This document shows positions 47,627 through 59,107 of a stretch of 64,000 nt of DNA, in pieces. The position numbers and the translations under genes are program-made. The DNA is from Galdieria partita (lineage: Eukaryota; Rhodophyta; Bangiophyceae; Galdieriales; Galdieriaceae), in assembly GCA_025991245.1 (NCBI GenBank), contig BQMJ01000007.1:1-64000 (forward strand). The letters run 5' to 3'. How positions within the stretch are numbered: the first letter of the stretch is position 1; each line of letters opens with the position of its first letter. Under the pieces are notes generated by a model. That model did no database searches, was not told the origin of the DNA, and saw nothing but the letters and a program-made list of their open reading frames with translations.

Positions 47627-49297
47627 ATGCAACTATTATTGCATGCTCCATGTCCATTCAAAAGTATTGGAGAAATGTTGTTGTTTGTAAAGTGTCCTTT
47701 TTGTGTATCGCCATCGAAACAACGAGTACTTGGAAGGAAACATTCGGGGAAATATAGTATTGATAAAATAGGTAGAAACTATTGGTTCAAAACGAGTTCA
47801 ACCTATGAAACGATATTCACAACTCTTTCTTCGGTTTTGTCACAAAGGAAAACTAGCAAGTCGGAGGAAATTATGAAAGAAGCAGTTAAACTTATGCCAG
47901 GAGGTGTGAACTCTCCTGTTCGTGCTTTTCGATCAGTTGGAGGAAACCCAATCGTCTTTAAAAAAGTAAAGGGTTCCAAGGTGTATGATGTGGATGGCAA
48001 TGAATATATTGATTATGTGGGAACATGGGGTCCATCCATAGTTGGTCACGCCAACGATGAAGTTGTAAAAGCCTTACAAGAAGCAGTAGAGAATGGGACC
48101 AGTTTTGGAGCTCCTTGTGAACTAGAAAACACTCTTGCTCGTATGGTTATTGAGGCTGTTCCTTCAGTAGAAATGGTTCGATTTGTCAATTCTGGAACAG
48201 AAGCTTGTATGTCAGCTCTAAGATTGATGCGTGCTTATACCGGTAGAGAAAAGATCATAAAATTTGCTGGCTGTTTTCATGGTCATGCAGACCCATACTT
48301 GGTTCAGGTATAGTATCGACTACTAGATCTATTGTCTTTTTAAGAAGATTCATTTGATTAAAAAGGCAGGTTCAGGTGTAGCCACACTTGGTCTTCCAGA
48401 TTCACCGGGAGTACCCAAGTCTACTACAGAAAACACATTGACTGCTCCTTATAATGACTATCAAGCCGTCGAAAACTTGTTTCATACTTATCCAGTACGT
48501 GTGATAATCTTTTATTGTCACATATTAAACATGATCAATTCTTTCTACCATATAGAATCAGATTGCAGGCGTTATCTTGGAACCTGTTGTTGGAAACTCT
48601 GGTTTTATTCTTCCAGACAAGCCTTTTCTGGAAGGTTTGCGTTCTTTAACTAGAAGAGAAGGTGCTCTTTTATGCTTCGATGAAGTGATGACAGGATTCC
48701 GTATTTCTTATGGAGGAGCTCAGGAATATTTCCATATTCAACCTGATCTTACTACTTTTGGGAAAATAATTGGTGGTGGACTACCTGTCGGTGCATATGG
48801 AGGGAGAAAGGATATTATGGAGATGGTTGCACCTTCTGGACCTGTTTATCAGGTGTAGTTTGATCTTTTTTTAACAATTGCTTGTATTGATTATTTTCTA
48901 GTCTGGTACCCTTTCAGGAAATCCTTTAGCTATGACAGCTGGAATTAAAACATTAGAGATATTGAAGAGACCAGGCACTTATGAATATTTGGAACAAATT
49001 ACAAGTAGATTAGTGAATAGTATGGTTGACATTGCACAAAATGCTGGACATGCGTTTACTGGAGGACATTTGTCTGCCATGTTTGGGTTTTTCTTTACTT
49101 CAGGAACGGTGAAAAACTTTGAAGATGCCAAAAAGTCTGATCTTGAAAAGTTTCAACGTTTTCATCGGTCTATGCTGGAACAAGGGATCTATTTGGCTCC
49201 ATCTCAATTTGAAGCAGGGTTTATGAGTTTGCAGCATTCAGAAAGAGACATTGAAGAAACTTTGAAAGCTTTTACACGAGTTATGAAAGAGATATGA
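47627..49297 (+). CDS. GSA: Glutamate-1-semialdehyde 2,1-aminomutase (plastid tetrapyrrole synthesis)
   Basis: Four exons, 47627-48307, 48366-48494, 48556-48852 and 48902-49297, with introns of 58, 61 and 49 nt, give 500 aa. Each join restores conserved text: YLVQ | [17 protein letters not shown], …TYP | [20 protein letters not shown] | [14 protein letters not shown]. The pyridoxal-phosphate lysine is in '[17 protein letters not shown]' (about 338), and '[11 protein letters not shown]' holds the cofactor-contacting Asp. The first 70 residues are not conserved and likely form a plastid transit peptide; a second ATG at 47,675 is possible. The enzyme converts glutamate-1-semialdehyde to 5-aminolevulinate, the C5 route to heme, chlorophyll and phycobilins. 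This supports a photosynthetic host with a plastid. Confidence 0.95.
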
Positions 49298-49329
49298 TCC
49301 ATACAGAAATTTGTGCGTATTGTTGCTCT

Positions 49330-50287
49330 TTATAAAAGAATGCTTGTTGGACTTTGTGCTGTAAATAATGTCTTATCTACAGCAGTTGATTTCTTTCTTT
49401 TCTCACTTCGCTTCAAATTAGCACAGATTGGACACCAAGAAGGAGGACGCGAAGAATTGCTTCTTCTTCGGATATTATTTGCATTCATCATAAATATATG
49501 GCCTTGTGAACACTCCCATTTGAGCTTCTGGTGTACATTTTTATATATCGTCGAAAGACATCGTCCACCCTTTTCTTTTGCCAACTCATTTAATTCGGAC
49601 AAGTCTAAAGATTGTGTCTTCCTTGCACAAGTTGGACACCAACTTCCTCGCCTTACATTATCTCCTGATGCATACCACTCGTGTCCTTCACTACAACGCC
49701 ATAAAAATTTGTCACGAACGCTTTTATAAGAAGTAGATAAACACAAACCACCTCTTCTCGAAGCTATTCTTTGCATAGTTGCCAAAGACAGTGGTTTGGT
49801 AGACCCTCGACGAAGTTCCGGACAAAGTTCAGCCTCTGCTTCATACTTACATAAAGGACAATCTTTACATACGGGACTTCCTTTTAAAGCCTTTACAATA
49901 TGACCTCTATTCCATACCAGTGAATATAAAGGAAACAGAGATAAATACAGTAGAACAATACCTTTTACACTGGTATTTTATAAAAGGACAGTTTGCACCA
50001 TCTCCACAAGGAGCATTTTCCAATCTTTTTGCACCACAAGGCAATTCCAACACATTCGCAGCAGCATCAGAGAAAACAGTCTGAGAATCCATAGCAAACG
50101 ACTGGAAAGACTTGGGTTCTTCAAGTCTAAAGGCTGCTCGAGTACAGTCTCCTATCCTCCTCGAAAACTTGGTATGGTATTGTATGAAAGTGTTTCTGCG
50201 TTGACAACGTTGACAGGTATTAGTTGAAGGTATAAAACAACTCTCTTTCCTGAAACTTGAATAATGAACCACGAATAAGATTACCAT
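49330..50287 (-). CDS. Tandem zinc-ribbon protein (DUF4379-like)
   Basis: Two exons, 50287-49962 and 49906-49330, are joined across a 55-nt intron (300 aa), using the first ATG (MVILFVVHYSS); the longer frame starts at a GTG. The join restores 'KYQCKRGHIVKALKG'. At least three treble-clef units of the form C-x-x-GH-x(n)-CP-x-C are present: around 105-130, around 180-205 ('FLWRCSEGHEWYASGDNVRR', then 'WCPTCA') and around 230-265 ('LKWECSQGHIF...WCPICA'). This pattern resembles the zinc-ribbon family DUF4379, often seen near nucleases or in DNA-binding proteins. The hydrophobic N-terminus followed by a basic stretch could be a signal or transit peptide. Function is unknown. It is convergent with GSA (32 bp between stops). 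Confidence 0.72.
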
Positions 50288-50488
50288 CAACAAAAGCCCT
50301 TTTGTCCACCCAAAATCTTTAAAGGCAAGCAATGTCACGAGTTTCCAAGTGTGGATTTATAGTCCCTTTAGATGCCCAATAGTGTTCTGATAAACTATGT
50401 TAACAATATAAAGAATCCAGCAAAACTATCCAAGATAACTAAAACTGTCTTTCACAAACCTCCAACGAAAACTACTCAGCAATAGAGT

Positions 50489-52891
50489 TCAATGTCTTTT
50501 CAAAACTATCAAACGATATACTTTCAAAATAATGTCAACCAAGTAACCCTTTCTTCTACGTGGACAACCTAAGAACATGTCGAAAGAAATAAATGCTCTT
50601 CTCCAAGTAACGAGAGTATAATACAACGAAGACAACGTCAATAAAATATACAACCAATGTAAACCAACAGAAAATCGCAATCCACGTACAACAATTCCGA
50701 GTGGTAGACTTATCTTACTTGCCATTTGAATACAACGCAACATAAAACTTGTAGATTCTATACTTCGAATATGATACATTCCATAGAATGCTGATATTAT
50801 CACCCATGGAATGGAATGAGCAAGAGAAACATAAAAAGCAGTTCGTTCTAAAATGACACGCAACAGATTTCTTTGAATATAAAAATATAAATAAAATATG
50901 GCCATGTCCAATACAGCTAAATCCCATCGATAAATGAGATCCGAAATTCCAAAGTCTCCGTCTCGTAACACTTCCATACTCATAAGACCATTCCATTGTG
51001 AGTCCCATAATGGCTTCATTCGAGATTCAGCAAATAAAATTCCTGACTCTATGTACTCTCTCAAGCTCTCTACTTGGGTTACATCTGTTACTTTTCTCAA
51101 AACAACAGGATTCGGTGGAGTTCGTAATGCTTGTTCAATTCTTTTCGTATTATAATTCCAAGAGTCGATAGAATACAAAACATGAGTTCTTCCTCTAAAA
51201 GCAAACTGTATATAATCCCAGTCACTATATACTGATGACAAACGTTTTCGGACAACTTGATAACTTGACCTTGTTCGTTCATTCCAACCCAATTCACTTC
51301 CAATAGAATAACAGCCATTCCCATTTATATGTCCATTATCATGCAATTTCGGCAAACTGTGGCAAGTCAATCGAGGCAAAGTCACTTCATCTGGTGTGTC
51401 AATTAAAAAAACTTGTTCGATTCTAAATTGATAGTTTCTGTGCACCATCTCAGCGAAAGTCCTCAAATAAAATAATTTAAGCTACCTTAGAAACTCTATT
51501 TGGCTTAGGGTTCTTGGAAAACCACAAAAAACCACTCGCTTCTTGTAACCATCATGAGTAGACAAAAATTCGTGGACAAGTTGCAAGACAATCTCATCCG
51601 GAACCTAAATTGAATATTTAAGTGAGTTATACACGGAATTCCTAAGCAAAACTTGCACGTTCGCCAGATTCTACGGCACTCCTCACAACATTTCCCACTA
51701 TCACCTTATCTCCGTCATAGACCGCTCTCACGAGCAAATCACTAACATCACACAGTAGAGCATTACTCATTCTGGCAATAAGACGAGCATATTCAGTCTT
51801 ATTACTACCAGGAACACCCAAAACAAGAATACCAAAAGGTTGCAGATTAGTATCTGCTTCATGAAATGTGCCCAAAACTTGGTCTATTTCACAAACAATA
51901 TCCCAAAATACATGTTCAGCAAGTCGATTGCCATTAATATGAACCACTTGCGAAAACTGCTCTTCTATCGCTCTGATATGAGTCCGAAAGGCTTCCAAAC
52001 GTATTTTAGCCTACGAGAAACCATTTACGTTATATCCACACATGTGACGCAACTAGAAAATACCTTTTCTTCCGTATCATCTGTTCTTTGAATCAAGCGA
52101 CAAGCGACTTGTTCGTCTTCAGGAGGTGAATACTGAAGATGATAAATACGGCCAGTTATAGGATCAAGTCTCCTTCCTACAACTCTTTGAATAAGCTCGT
52201 TTTCAGGAACATCCAAAACAAGGACCAAGTCAGGGTCAATTCTTTCCAAAAATAAAACTCAAAATAACAACAAAAGAATGCAACTCACTTTGCTTCAAGA
52301 AGAGCTTGTGCTTGAGAAGCCGTACGTGGAAAACCGTCCAAAAGCCAACCACGTTTCGTACAGTCTTCCTCCTTTAAACGTCTTTTCAACATATCGATAA
52401 CCAAATCATCCGGCACCTGTGACAACGTAAACCATAGACTAGATTCAATGAAAGTGACATACCAAACGTCCCGAATCCATATATTGTTTAGCAGTCTTTC
52501 CCAATTCAGTTCCATTCTGAATCGCTTCTCGTAACATATCTCCCGTTGATAAGTGAACGACGCCGTAACGTTCTGCGATCTTTTTGCACTGAGTACCCTT
52601 TCCAGAAGCAGGTGCTCCAGCTATTATTATTCGCAAAGGATAAGTTCTCAGTTGAGGCTCCTCTGTCGCGACGGAAAAAGTTTCTGCACAAGCTCGTGTC
52701 GTAGACTGACCGTGGCAACGAGAGCAGTGGAAGAATATGCTCTTGATAGAATTCCGAAATACACGTTGGTCAGTTCTTTCTTTCGCTAGAAAATGAGTTT
52801 TATAACAGTGTCTTGTTTCAATATTTGTTCTTTTATGGCTTGTTCGAAATTCAAGCAAGGAAACAAAAGATGTCGTCGAATAACAGTCCAT
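50489..52891 (-). CDS. Tandem adenylate kinase fused to a C-terminal membrane domain
   Basis: Six exons: 52891-52463, 52416-52289, 52241-52064, 52010-51657, 51604-51486 and 51437-50489 (718 aa). Introns are 46-53 nt; the fourth has a GC-AG boundary. A transit-like N-terminus (about 1-80) precedes kinase domain 1: '[20 protein letters not shown]' (about 86-105), '[10 protein letters not shown]', '[10 protein letters not shown]', '[15 protein letters not shown]'. Domain 2 (about 305-420) repeats the plan with '[20 protein letters not shown]', '[10 protein letters not shown]' and '[14 protein letters not shown]'. Its P-loop has Asn in place of the usual third Gly, so it may bind weakly or be regulatory. 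The last 160 residues hold about four hydrophobic segments. Adenylate kinase balances AMP, ADP and ATP. A plastid or mitochondrial membrane location is inferred. Arabidopsis has a plastid adenylate kinase with a different C-terminal extension. Confidence 0.8.
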
Positions 52892-52973
52892 CGCAATCCA
52901 CTTTTGGATTCACAGTTTGCTCACATTTGAAATGCCATTTTGTGGATGATTGATTGATTTGTGCCGTTGAGGG
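52892..52973. promoter_or_regulatory. Divergent promoter region (adenylate kinase / DP)
   Basis: An 82-bp gap lies between divergent ATGs. It is AT-rich and contains 'TTTTGTGGATGATTGATTG'. No TATA or E2F-like (TTTSSCGC) site is obvious. Confidence 0.45.
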
Positions 52974-53951
52974 ATGCCTAAAAGAACTGAAACTGCTACG
53001 AGACAGAATGCGAATGAACTGAAACAGGACACCAAACAGATATCTCAAGAAGATCTAGGCTTGATAGATGGATCTTCCGGAAACGAAAGAAGACAGAGGT
53101 TGGTTTTGAGGTTGTTGCTCCGTATATGAAGTTCGTTGACCATTTCTAGGAAAAGAAGGCCCAGCTCTCACGAAAAAAGTGAAAAGGGTTTACGTTCATT
53201 TGCTATTCGAGTGAGGAAAAAGGTAGAGGAAAAGAAACGAACGACATATAACCAAGTTGCAGACGAACTTGTGAAAGAGGTACTTGACCCAACCATTAGC
53301 GACCCCACAGACCGTTTTTATAACGAAAAGAATGTCCGAAGAAGAGTTTACGATGCATTAAATGTTCTTATGGCAATGGGAATGATAGAGAAGCAAAAGA
53401 AGGATATTTTATGGAGAGGAGTTTCTTTCGATAGTTCCGAGTTTCTAAAGGAACTTGAAGAGAAGTTGAAGTCTAAGAACGAAGAGTTGCGACAAAAGCG
53501 TCAAAAATTAGAGGAGTTGGAAGCTCAAAGAAGAGCTGTCGAAGCGATGTTAACGCGAAATGCTTCGAGTTCAATCGGAGAAGTTCACCCTGAGAGTTGT
53601 ATCCATTTACCTTTTATAATTGTTTCTACTAGTACAGACACTTCCATCGATGTCGAAATGGAAGAAAATGCAGAAGAAGTTTTGTTTACCTTTAATAGAC
53701 CTTTTGAAATATACGACGACCAAGTTATTCTGCAAGGAGTATTTCGAAGTGCTAACTTCAACGATCGAATAGATGGACCGACCCATTTATCGCTTTCTGA
53801 GAAACAACCAGATTCTTCCACTTCTAATCAGCTAGATGAACAAATGAATCAACCGACTCAACATTCTTCCTTTTCAAATATACTATCGAAAAACTTTGTA
53901 GATAATAATATGTTTAATAGCCATTTGATATACTTGACAGATGATACCTAA
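52974..53951 (+). CDS. DP: DP transcription factor (E2F dimerisation partner)
   Basis: Two exons, 52974-53098 and 53150-53951, are joined across a 51-nt intron (308 aa). The intron splits an Arg codon, giving …NERRQR | KRRPSSHEK. The winged-helix DNA-binding domain (about 52-130) has 'RRVYDALNVLMAMGMIEKQK', the DP form of the RRxYD recognition helix; E2Fs have RRIYDITNVL. A dimerisation coiled coil follows ('LEEKLKSKNEELRQKRQKLE', about 145-185) and then a beta-rich DP-type segment ('FTFNRPFEIYDDQVILQG'). DP pairs with E2F to control G1/S genes with RBR. Length is usual. It is divergent from the adenylate kinase gene. Confidence 0.9.
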
Positions 53952-54248
53952 ATTATATACCCTCAATTCTACAGTTGTGAGAAAATATAAACTGACTGTT
54001 ATATCATGACTAGTGAAATATTCAAGTAGCCTATATCCAATGGTTCGAGAAGAATTTTAATAGTAACAAATGATTTCATGAAAAGTTGCAATTCTTTTCT
54101 AGCTTTATGTTTATATATGGTTTCCTCAGTCTTTACAGAAAATGTAAAAATTTCACAAAGTATTCTCATCGTTGAAGGCAATAAATAGGCATCATTGACT
54201 GCTTCGTTCGATCTTAGATTGTGGTCCAATCAGATTGTTCAACCTTCC

Positions 54249-55784
54249 ATGGAATCACCTCATAAAGCTAACCGCCAAAAACCTAAAAGTGTTTCTAGAA
54301 TAGCTTCTCACTTACAACATCAAGACTTTAACAAAAAGGACGCCATTCTTCTGCTATTATTGACGCTGCTGTCGTTTATCACACGGTTCTTCCGATTGAA
54401 TGAACCACCCGCTGTAGTATTTGATGAGTTTCACTTTGGAAAGTTTGTTACTTGGTACTTCACGGGGGAATACTTTTTTGATATTCATCCTCCTCTTGGA
54501 AAGCTTCTTTTATATTTGGGTGGTATACTTGGAAAGTTCAAACCTGGGTTTCTCTTTGACGCTATAGGCGCCGAATATGGTGAAACAAAGTTTTACGTTT
54601 TACGTTCTGTTTCAGGACTATTTGGAACGTTGAGTGTCCCTTTTATGTATTTGCTCTGTCGAGTTTTTGGTCTCTCATTGGAAAGCTCTATCCTCGGTTC
54701 TTCTCTTGTCCTGTTCGACTTTATGTCCTTGATCGAATCACGTCTGATACTTGTTGACTCTCAGTTACAATTTTTTTGTATATTGTCTTTACTGAGTGCC
54801 TTCATGTTGTGGAATTCACACCCTAAAACTTGGTCTCGTATATTTTGGCTAATAACAACTGGAATATTATCAGGATTCGCAATAAGTATCAAATGGACGG
54901 CTCTTGCTACTCCTGGAGCAATAGCAGTTGCTTCTTTTTTTGGTCTCTTTCTCATGTCGAGACCTTTGGACTTGTGGGAATGTGCACTGGCTGGCCTTGC
55001 GGGTCTTGTCACTTATATAATTCCTTTCTATATCCATTTTAGGATTTTGCCTTTGAGTGGTAGTGGAGATGCCTTTATGTCTGTGGAATTTCAGAAAAGC
55101 TTAAAGGGAAGTCCTTATTACGATCCAATGTTTACTCCCGAATCGTTTTGGAAGAATTTTCTGTACCTGAACAAAGAAATGCTACGAGCAAATAGTGCAA
55201 TCAAGGAAAGACATCCGTGGGAGTCAAAGTGGTATGAATGGCCTCTAAACCTTAGAGGACTGCTTTATTATGTAGAAGAGTTGGATAACGACCAAAGTAG
55301 ACAAATTTATTTGATTGGCAATCCAACCATCATGTACGTTTGTATATTATTTGCACTGTCGTTTTTCTTCTGTTTGATTTTCTACTGTCGATATCGTTAT
55401 TTGATTTCAAACGATGTTGAGCTGGCTAGATTGCTATCAAAAGGGATGTTTCTACTTTTAGCTTATTCACTAAACTTGCTCCCCTATATAGCAGTGGATC
55501 GATCCGCTTTTCTTTATCATTATATTCCAGGACTTTTATATGCTGAGCTTTTAACTGCGCTTATGGTAGATTCATTTCCAAAGCGAGGACAAAAATGGGT
55601 GGTATCCATGGTAAGAAAGAAGAAATATCAAGTTGATTTGTATGAAATTGAACTGTGAGTCTCTTTTTTTTAGATTATAGTTCTGGAACTGGCAGCTTTT
55701 TTGTATTGGGCTCCTTGGATCTACTGCATCCCTTTGTCGACGAAACAACATCAAAGAAGACGCTGGTTGCCACGATGGAACTGA
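54249..55784 (+). CDS. Protein O-mannosyltransferase core lacking MIR domains
   Basis: Two exons, 54249-55610 and 55674-55784, are joined across a 63-nt intron (490 aa), using the first ATG (MESPHKANR); the longer frame starts with TTG. The join restores 'WVVSMIIVLELAAFFYWAPW'. GT39-family marks are clear: 'PPAVVFDEFHFGKFVTWYF' with the catalytic Asp-Glu (about 57-58), 'FFDIHPPLGKLLLYLGG', 'SVSGLFGTLSVPFMYLL' and 'WPLNLRGLLYY...RQIYLIGNP'. About ten membrane segments are present. Eukaryotic PMTs of about 750-850 aa carry three luminal MIR motifs after 'SG.GDAFMS.EFQ.SL'. Here that site leads straight to the post-MIR 'NFLYLNKEMLRANSAI', so the MIR block is absent. It transfers mannose from dolichyl-phosphate-mannose to Ser/Thr in the ER lumen. 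Confidence 0.88.
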
Positions 55785-55931
55785 GGAGACTTCTTGTGTT
55801 TGAAACATGAATTTTAAAGGAAAAATGCTATCAAAGAGTTTGGCGCGCTGAAGCATTACAATATAGAGTTGCTTCGATGTGCGATAGTGCAATGCCATTT
55901 CTTGTTGTTTCATTTCCGAGTTACTAAAAAT

Positions 55932-57259
55932 ATGAGTCGCTCGATGGAAATATCCATCAAAGCATCAGAGACGGAAAGTACGTTACAAAGTACGTTGAAT
56001 GAAGACTACAACCCCGGCAACAATTTTTATGAGGAGATTGAAAAGCTCACTACTCTGGGTATTAACGCTTCTGACATTAAAAAGTTTGTGAAGTTGAGAA
56101 AAATATGAAACTTCGAATAAACCATATTTGGATTTCTCAGGCTGAAAGAAACAGGTTTTCACACCATCAGCTCTATTATTATGACGACCAAAAAGAATTT
56201 ACTTGCGGTCAAAGGATTGAGTGAAGCCAAGGTAGATAAAATTCGAGAATGTGCATACAAGGTAAGTGGAAAGATTTCTTGTTTTGACGTGCAGTATTGA
56301 TGATACTTGAATATAGATTTCCAATTCCTCATTCATATCCGGTTTGGAAGTTCGAGAACGCCGTAAAAATTTGATTCATATCACAACTGGTTCTTCTGCT
56401 TTGGATGAGCTTCTTGGTGGTGGTATTGAGACTAGTAGTATCACAGAAGTATTTGGAGAGTTTCGAAGTGGAAAGACTCAGTTGGCACATACACTTTGTG
56501 TCAGTGCACAGTTACCAAAGAGTACCAATGGAGCTGAAGGAAGGGTGGCTTATATCGATACAGAAAATTGTTTTCGACCTGAAAGAATAGTCGAGATAGC
56601 AGAAAGGTTTGAACTTGATCCTGAAGAGGTATTGGATAACATACTGGTAGCCAGAGCATACACCTCGGAGCATCAGGTACTTGTGAAGGAAATGTTGTTT
56701 TGTAGAAATGATTAAGAAATTGCAAATTACATAGATTGAACTACTTGTACATATTGCTGCCAAAATGGTTGAAGAGACCTTTGGACTGCTCATTGTTGAC
56801 TCTGCCACTGCATTATTCAGAGTTGACTATTCAGGTAGAGGAGAATTGAGCGAGAGACAACAAAAACTAAACAGGTCAAACCAATTCCATGAAATGTTGT
56901 CAAATTAGTAAATTGAAACTCCAGGTTTATGTCACAGCTTTTGAAGTTATCAGAGCAGTTCAATGTGGCAGTTTTTATAACCAATCAGGTATGGAAACAG
57001 GTGATCTTTTCGTGTGTGATCATTTGATTGTTGCAAAAAGGTGATGTCAACGCCTGATGGATCCGCTGGTATGTTTGTTGCAGATCCCAAAAAACCAGTG
57101 GGAGGTCACGTTATTGCTCATGCCAGTACTACAAGAATTATGCTTCGCAAAGGAAGAGGTGAACAGAGAGTTGCAAAAATCTACGATTCGCCGATGCTAG
57201 CGGAAAATGAAGCGACCTTTGAGGTCTCATCTGGTGGTGTGATTGATGCGAAAGACTGA
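55932..57259 (+). CDS. DMC1: Meiotic recombinase DMC1 (RecA/RAD51 family)
   Basis: Six exons: 55932-56083, 56141-56261, 56317-56676, 56735-56874, 56925-56988 and 57041-57259 (351 aa), with introns of 50-58 nt. The first donor was chosen so that '[18 protein letters not shown]' keeps the family's DIKKLK; an alternative donor at 56,093 adds three residues. The Walker A is '[20 protein letters not shown]' (about 137-157), and the Walker B '[16 protein letters not shown]' is near 230. 'HTLCV.AQLP', '[17 protein letters not shown]' and 'ENEATFEV' favour DMC1 over RAD51 (HTLAVTCQLP; KIYDSPCLPE). It forms filaments on single-stranded DNA for homologue pairing in meiosis. Its presence suggests that the organism has a sexual cycle. 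Confidence 0.88.
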
Positions 57260-57376
57260 TTGGTTGATTTTGTAAGATTGAATTGTGTGAACAGTGTATG
57301 CAACGCAAAAAGTAAAGTTTAATTCGTAAGCCATTTTTCAAATAGATGTTTCCGAGTTTCCAAGTTAAAGTTTGTG

Positions 57377-59107
57377 TCAAGTAAATGAATAAGAGCCACC
57401 ATTGTTATCAAAGATGAAATAGGGTATGGTGGAGGCGGGATATCGCACTGGCAGCCAGTAAGGTACAAATTGTGAGGACATTGTGGAATACTGTAGAGTA
57501 AGTGGAAGACTAGGAGAGGCAGCTACACAAGTAGGAATATTTGCATCATTGGCGATCGGATTAAATGTAGGAGTTTCAAAGTATGCTGCGTAAGCGTTGC
57601 ATTTACTTTGATTTGTGATGGGCTGTCTTTCTGCAGCGCTGGCATAATTTTCATTGGTAGTTCCCCTGCTCAAAGTTTCTTTTGGAACCACTACCTTTAG
57701 AAATGTGCACCAGACCTTGGCTCCAGATATGTATTTAACAAATTTTACAGCTTTGGAGGCAGCAAGTTCGCCCTAACACATGTAATCAGCTCATCGACAT
57801 AGCGAAGTTCTTAAAAGTTATTTTGGCTCTTACTTCCTTATCCGAAGTGAAAAACACTCGTCCAAGACCCGTTTTTCGGCCATGCTCATCCGAGAATATT
57901 TCGATTTTCGTAACTGTTCCAAAGCGATTCATTCTGGCTCTGATGCTTTCGACGGTGATCAAGTTACTTTTCTCTATTTCGAAATGAAACTGGATTGCGT
58001 GTCGAAGCAATTCAGTATTGGCCCATTCAACTCGCATTTTAAAGTTTCCAATCATTGCACCATCCAGATGTTGCTTGGCTCTCTCTGCGTCTTCCCTAGA
58101 TTGGAAGCGAATGTAGCCATAGCATCGACGAATGAAATAGGTTTCTTCTTCCACAAGTTCACCATATTTTCTGAACGTGGTCTTGATTTCTTCGTCATTT
58201 ATTTCCGGATCCATTTGTGGCAAATGTAGTGTAGCATTCCTCTGAGGACATCCAGTTCTTATTTTACGGTTCATAAGAGACATTCCGTTGCCCAATTTTA
58301 TAGCTCTTTGGGCGTCTTCCTCGTGAACAAAGTACACAAATGCATATCCAAGAAGTTCTCCAGTGTACTTGTCTCTTTTCAAATCAACTGCTGTCACTTT
58401 TCCAAAACGGGAAAACACATCCAATAGAATATCTTCGTTGATATCTCCACCAAGGTCCCCGACAAATACTGAAAATTTTTCATGTAGACTTCCTGGAGTC
58501 ACCATGAAAGACACCGTTGTTGGAAAGTGACAAAGTGAATCATCAGTTTGGTCCAATCTTTCAATGTGGTCTTCACACTCTTCATCTGTAAAAAGTCTCC
58601 TTCCAACTCGTTTCTGCGATATCGCTGTTGGAGGAACTGAGTCTTTTAGATGCGATCTGTATCCATTTGCTGGAGTTCTAGAAGAGTCAAAAAGTTTTAA
58701 AGATAATCAGATATGTTTTTGTTTTTGTTGCACTTGTTCACTTTGACGCACCTTTTTGCATCTTCATCCCTCAAAGAAGTATTTTCAGAAATCAAGTCAA
58801 ACCGAGAGTTGGGAGAAGGATACGACGTTATCGCTTGAGTAGGGCAACTTCGAATAGAAGTCCAAGATGCAGCTCCAGGGCTCTTTTCACAGTCCACGTT
58901 GAGGCTTTTATCTATCTCATTGCAGTCTAGAGAACATTCCGAAAAGGAAGCCCTTCGAACGAAGGACCTTCTCGAAAGAACCATGGTTACGAACAGTCCT
59001 ATCCGAAACAATGCACGAGACAGAGCCACGTGGATAATTACATGAGCACAATTTTGGGCGCCAATCCTTTTTGGCATTTTTTTCCATACGAGAAAACATT
59101 TCTTCAT
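57377..59107 (-). CDS. RNA-binding protein with three RRM domains
   Basis: Three exons, 59107-58752, 58677-57834 and 57772-57377, with introns of 74 and 61 nt, give 531 aa. The first ATG (MKKCFLVWKK) is used; later ATGs at 59,077 and 58,984 are possible. RRM1 (about 185-265) has 'FSVFVGDLGGDINEDIL' and 'GELLGYAFVYFVHEEDAQRA'. RRM2 (about 268-345) has 'ATLHLPQMDPEINDEEIKTT' and 'RCYGYIRFQSREDAERAKQH'. RRM3 (about 348-445) spans the second intron. The tail is Pro/Asn/Ala-rich and disordered, ending 'FDNNGGSYSFT'. The layout is like that of TIA-1/Nam8-type or other multi-RRM splicing or mRNA-binding proteins, but I cannot name an orthologue. It is convergent with DMC1 (117 bp between stops). Confidence 0.85.

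Noticed and set aside
51462-51485. A 24-nt mini-intron in the adenylate kinase fusion gene
   Set aside because: It would fit the phase, but a 48-nt intron with the same donor (51,485-51,438) matches local intron sizes and gives the correct domain length.
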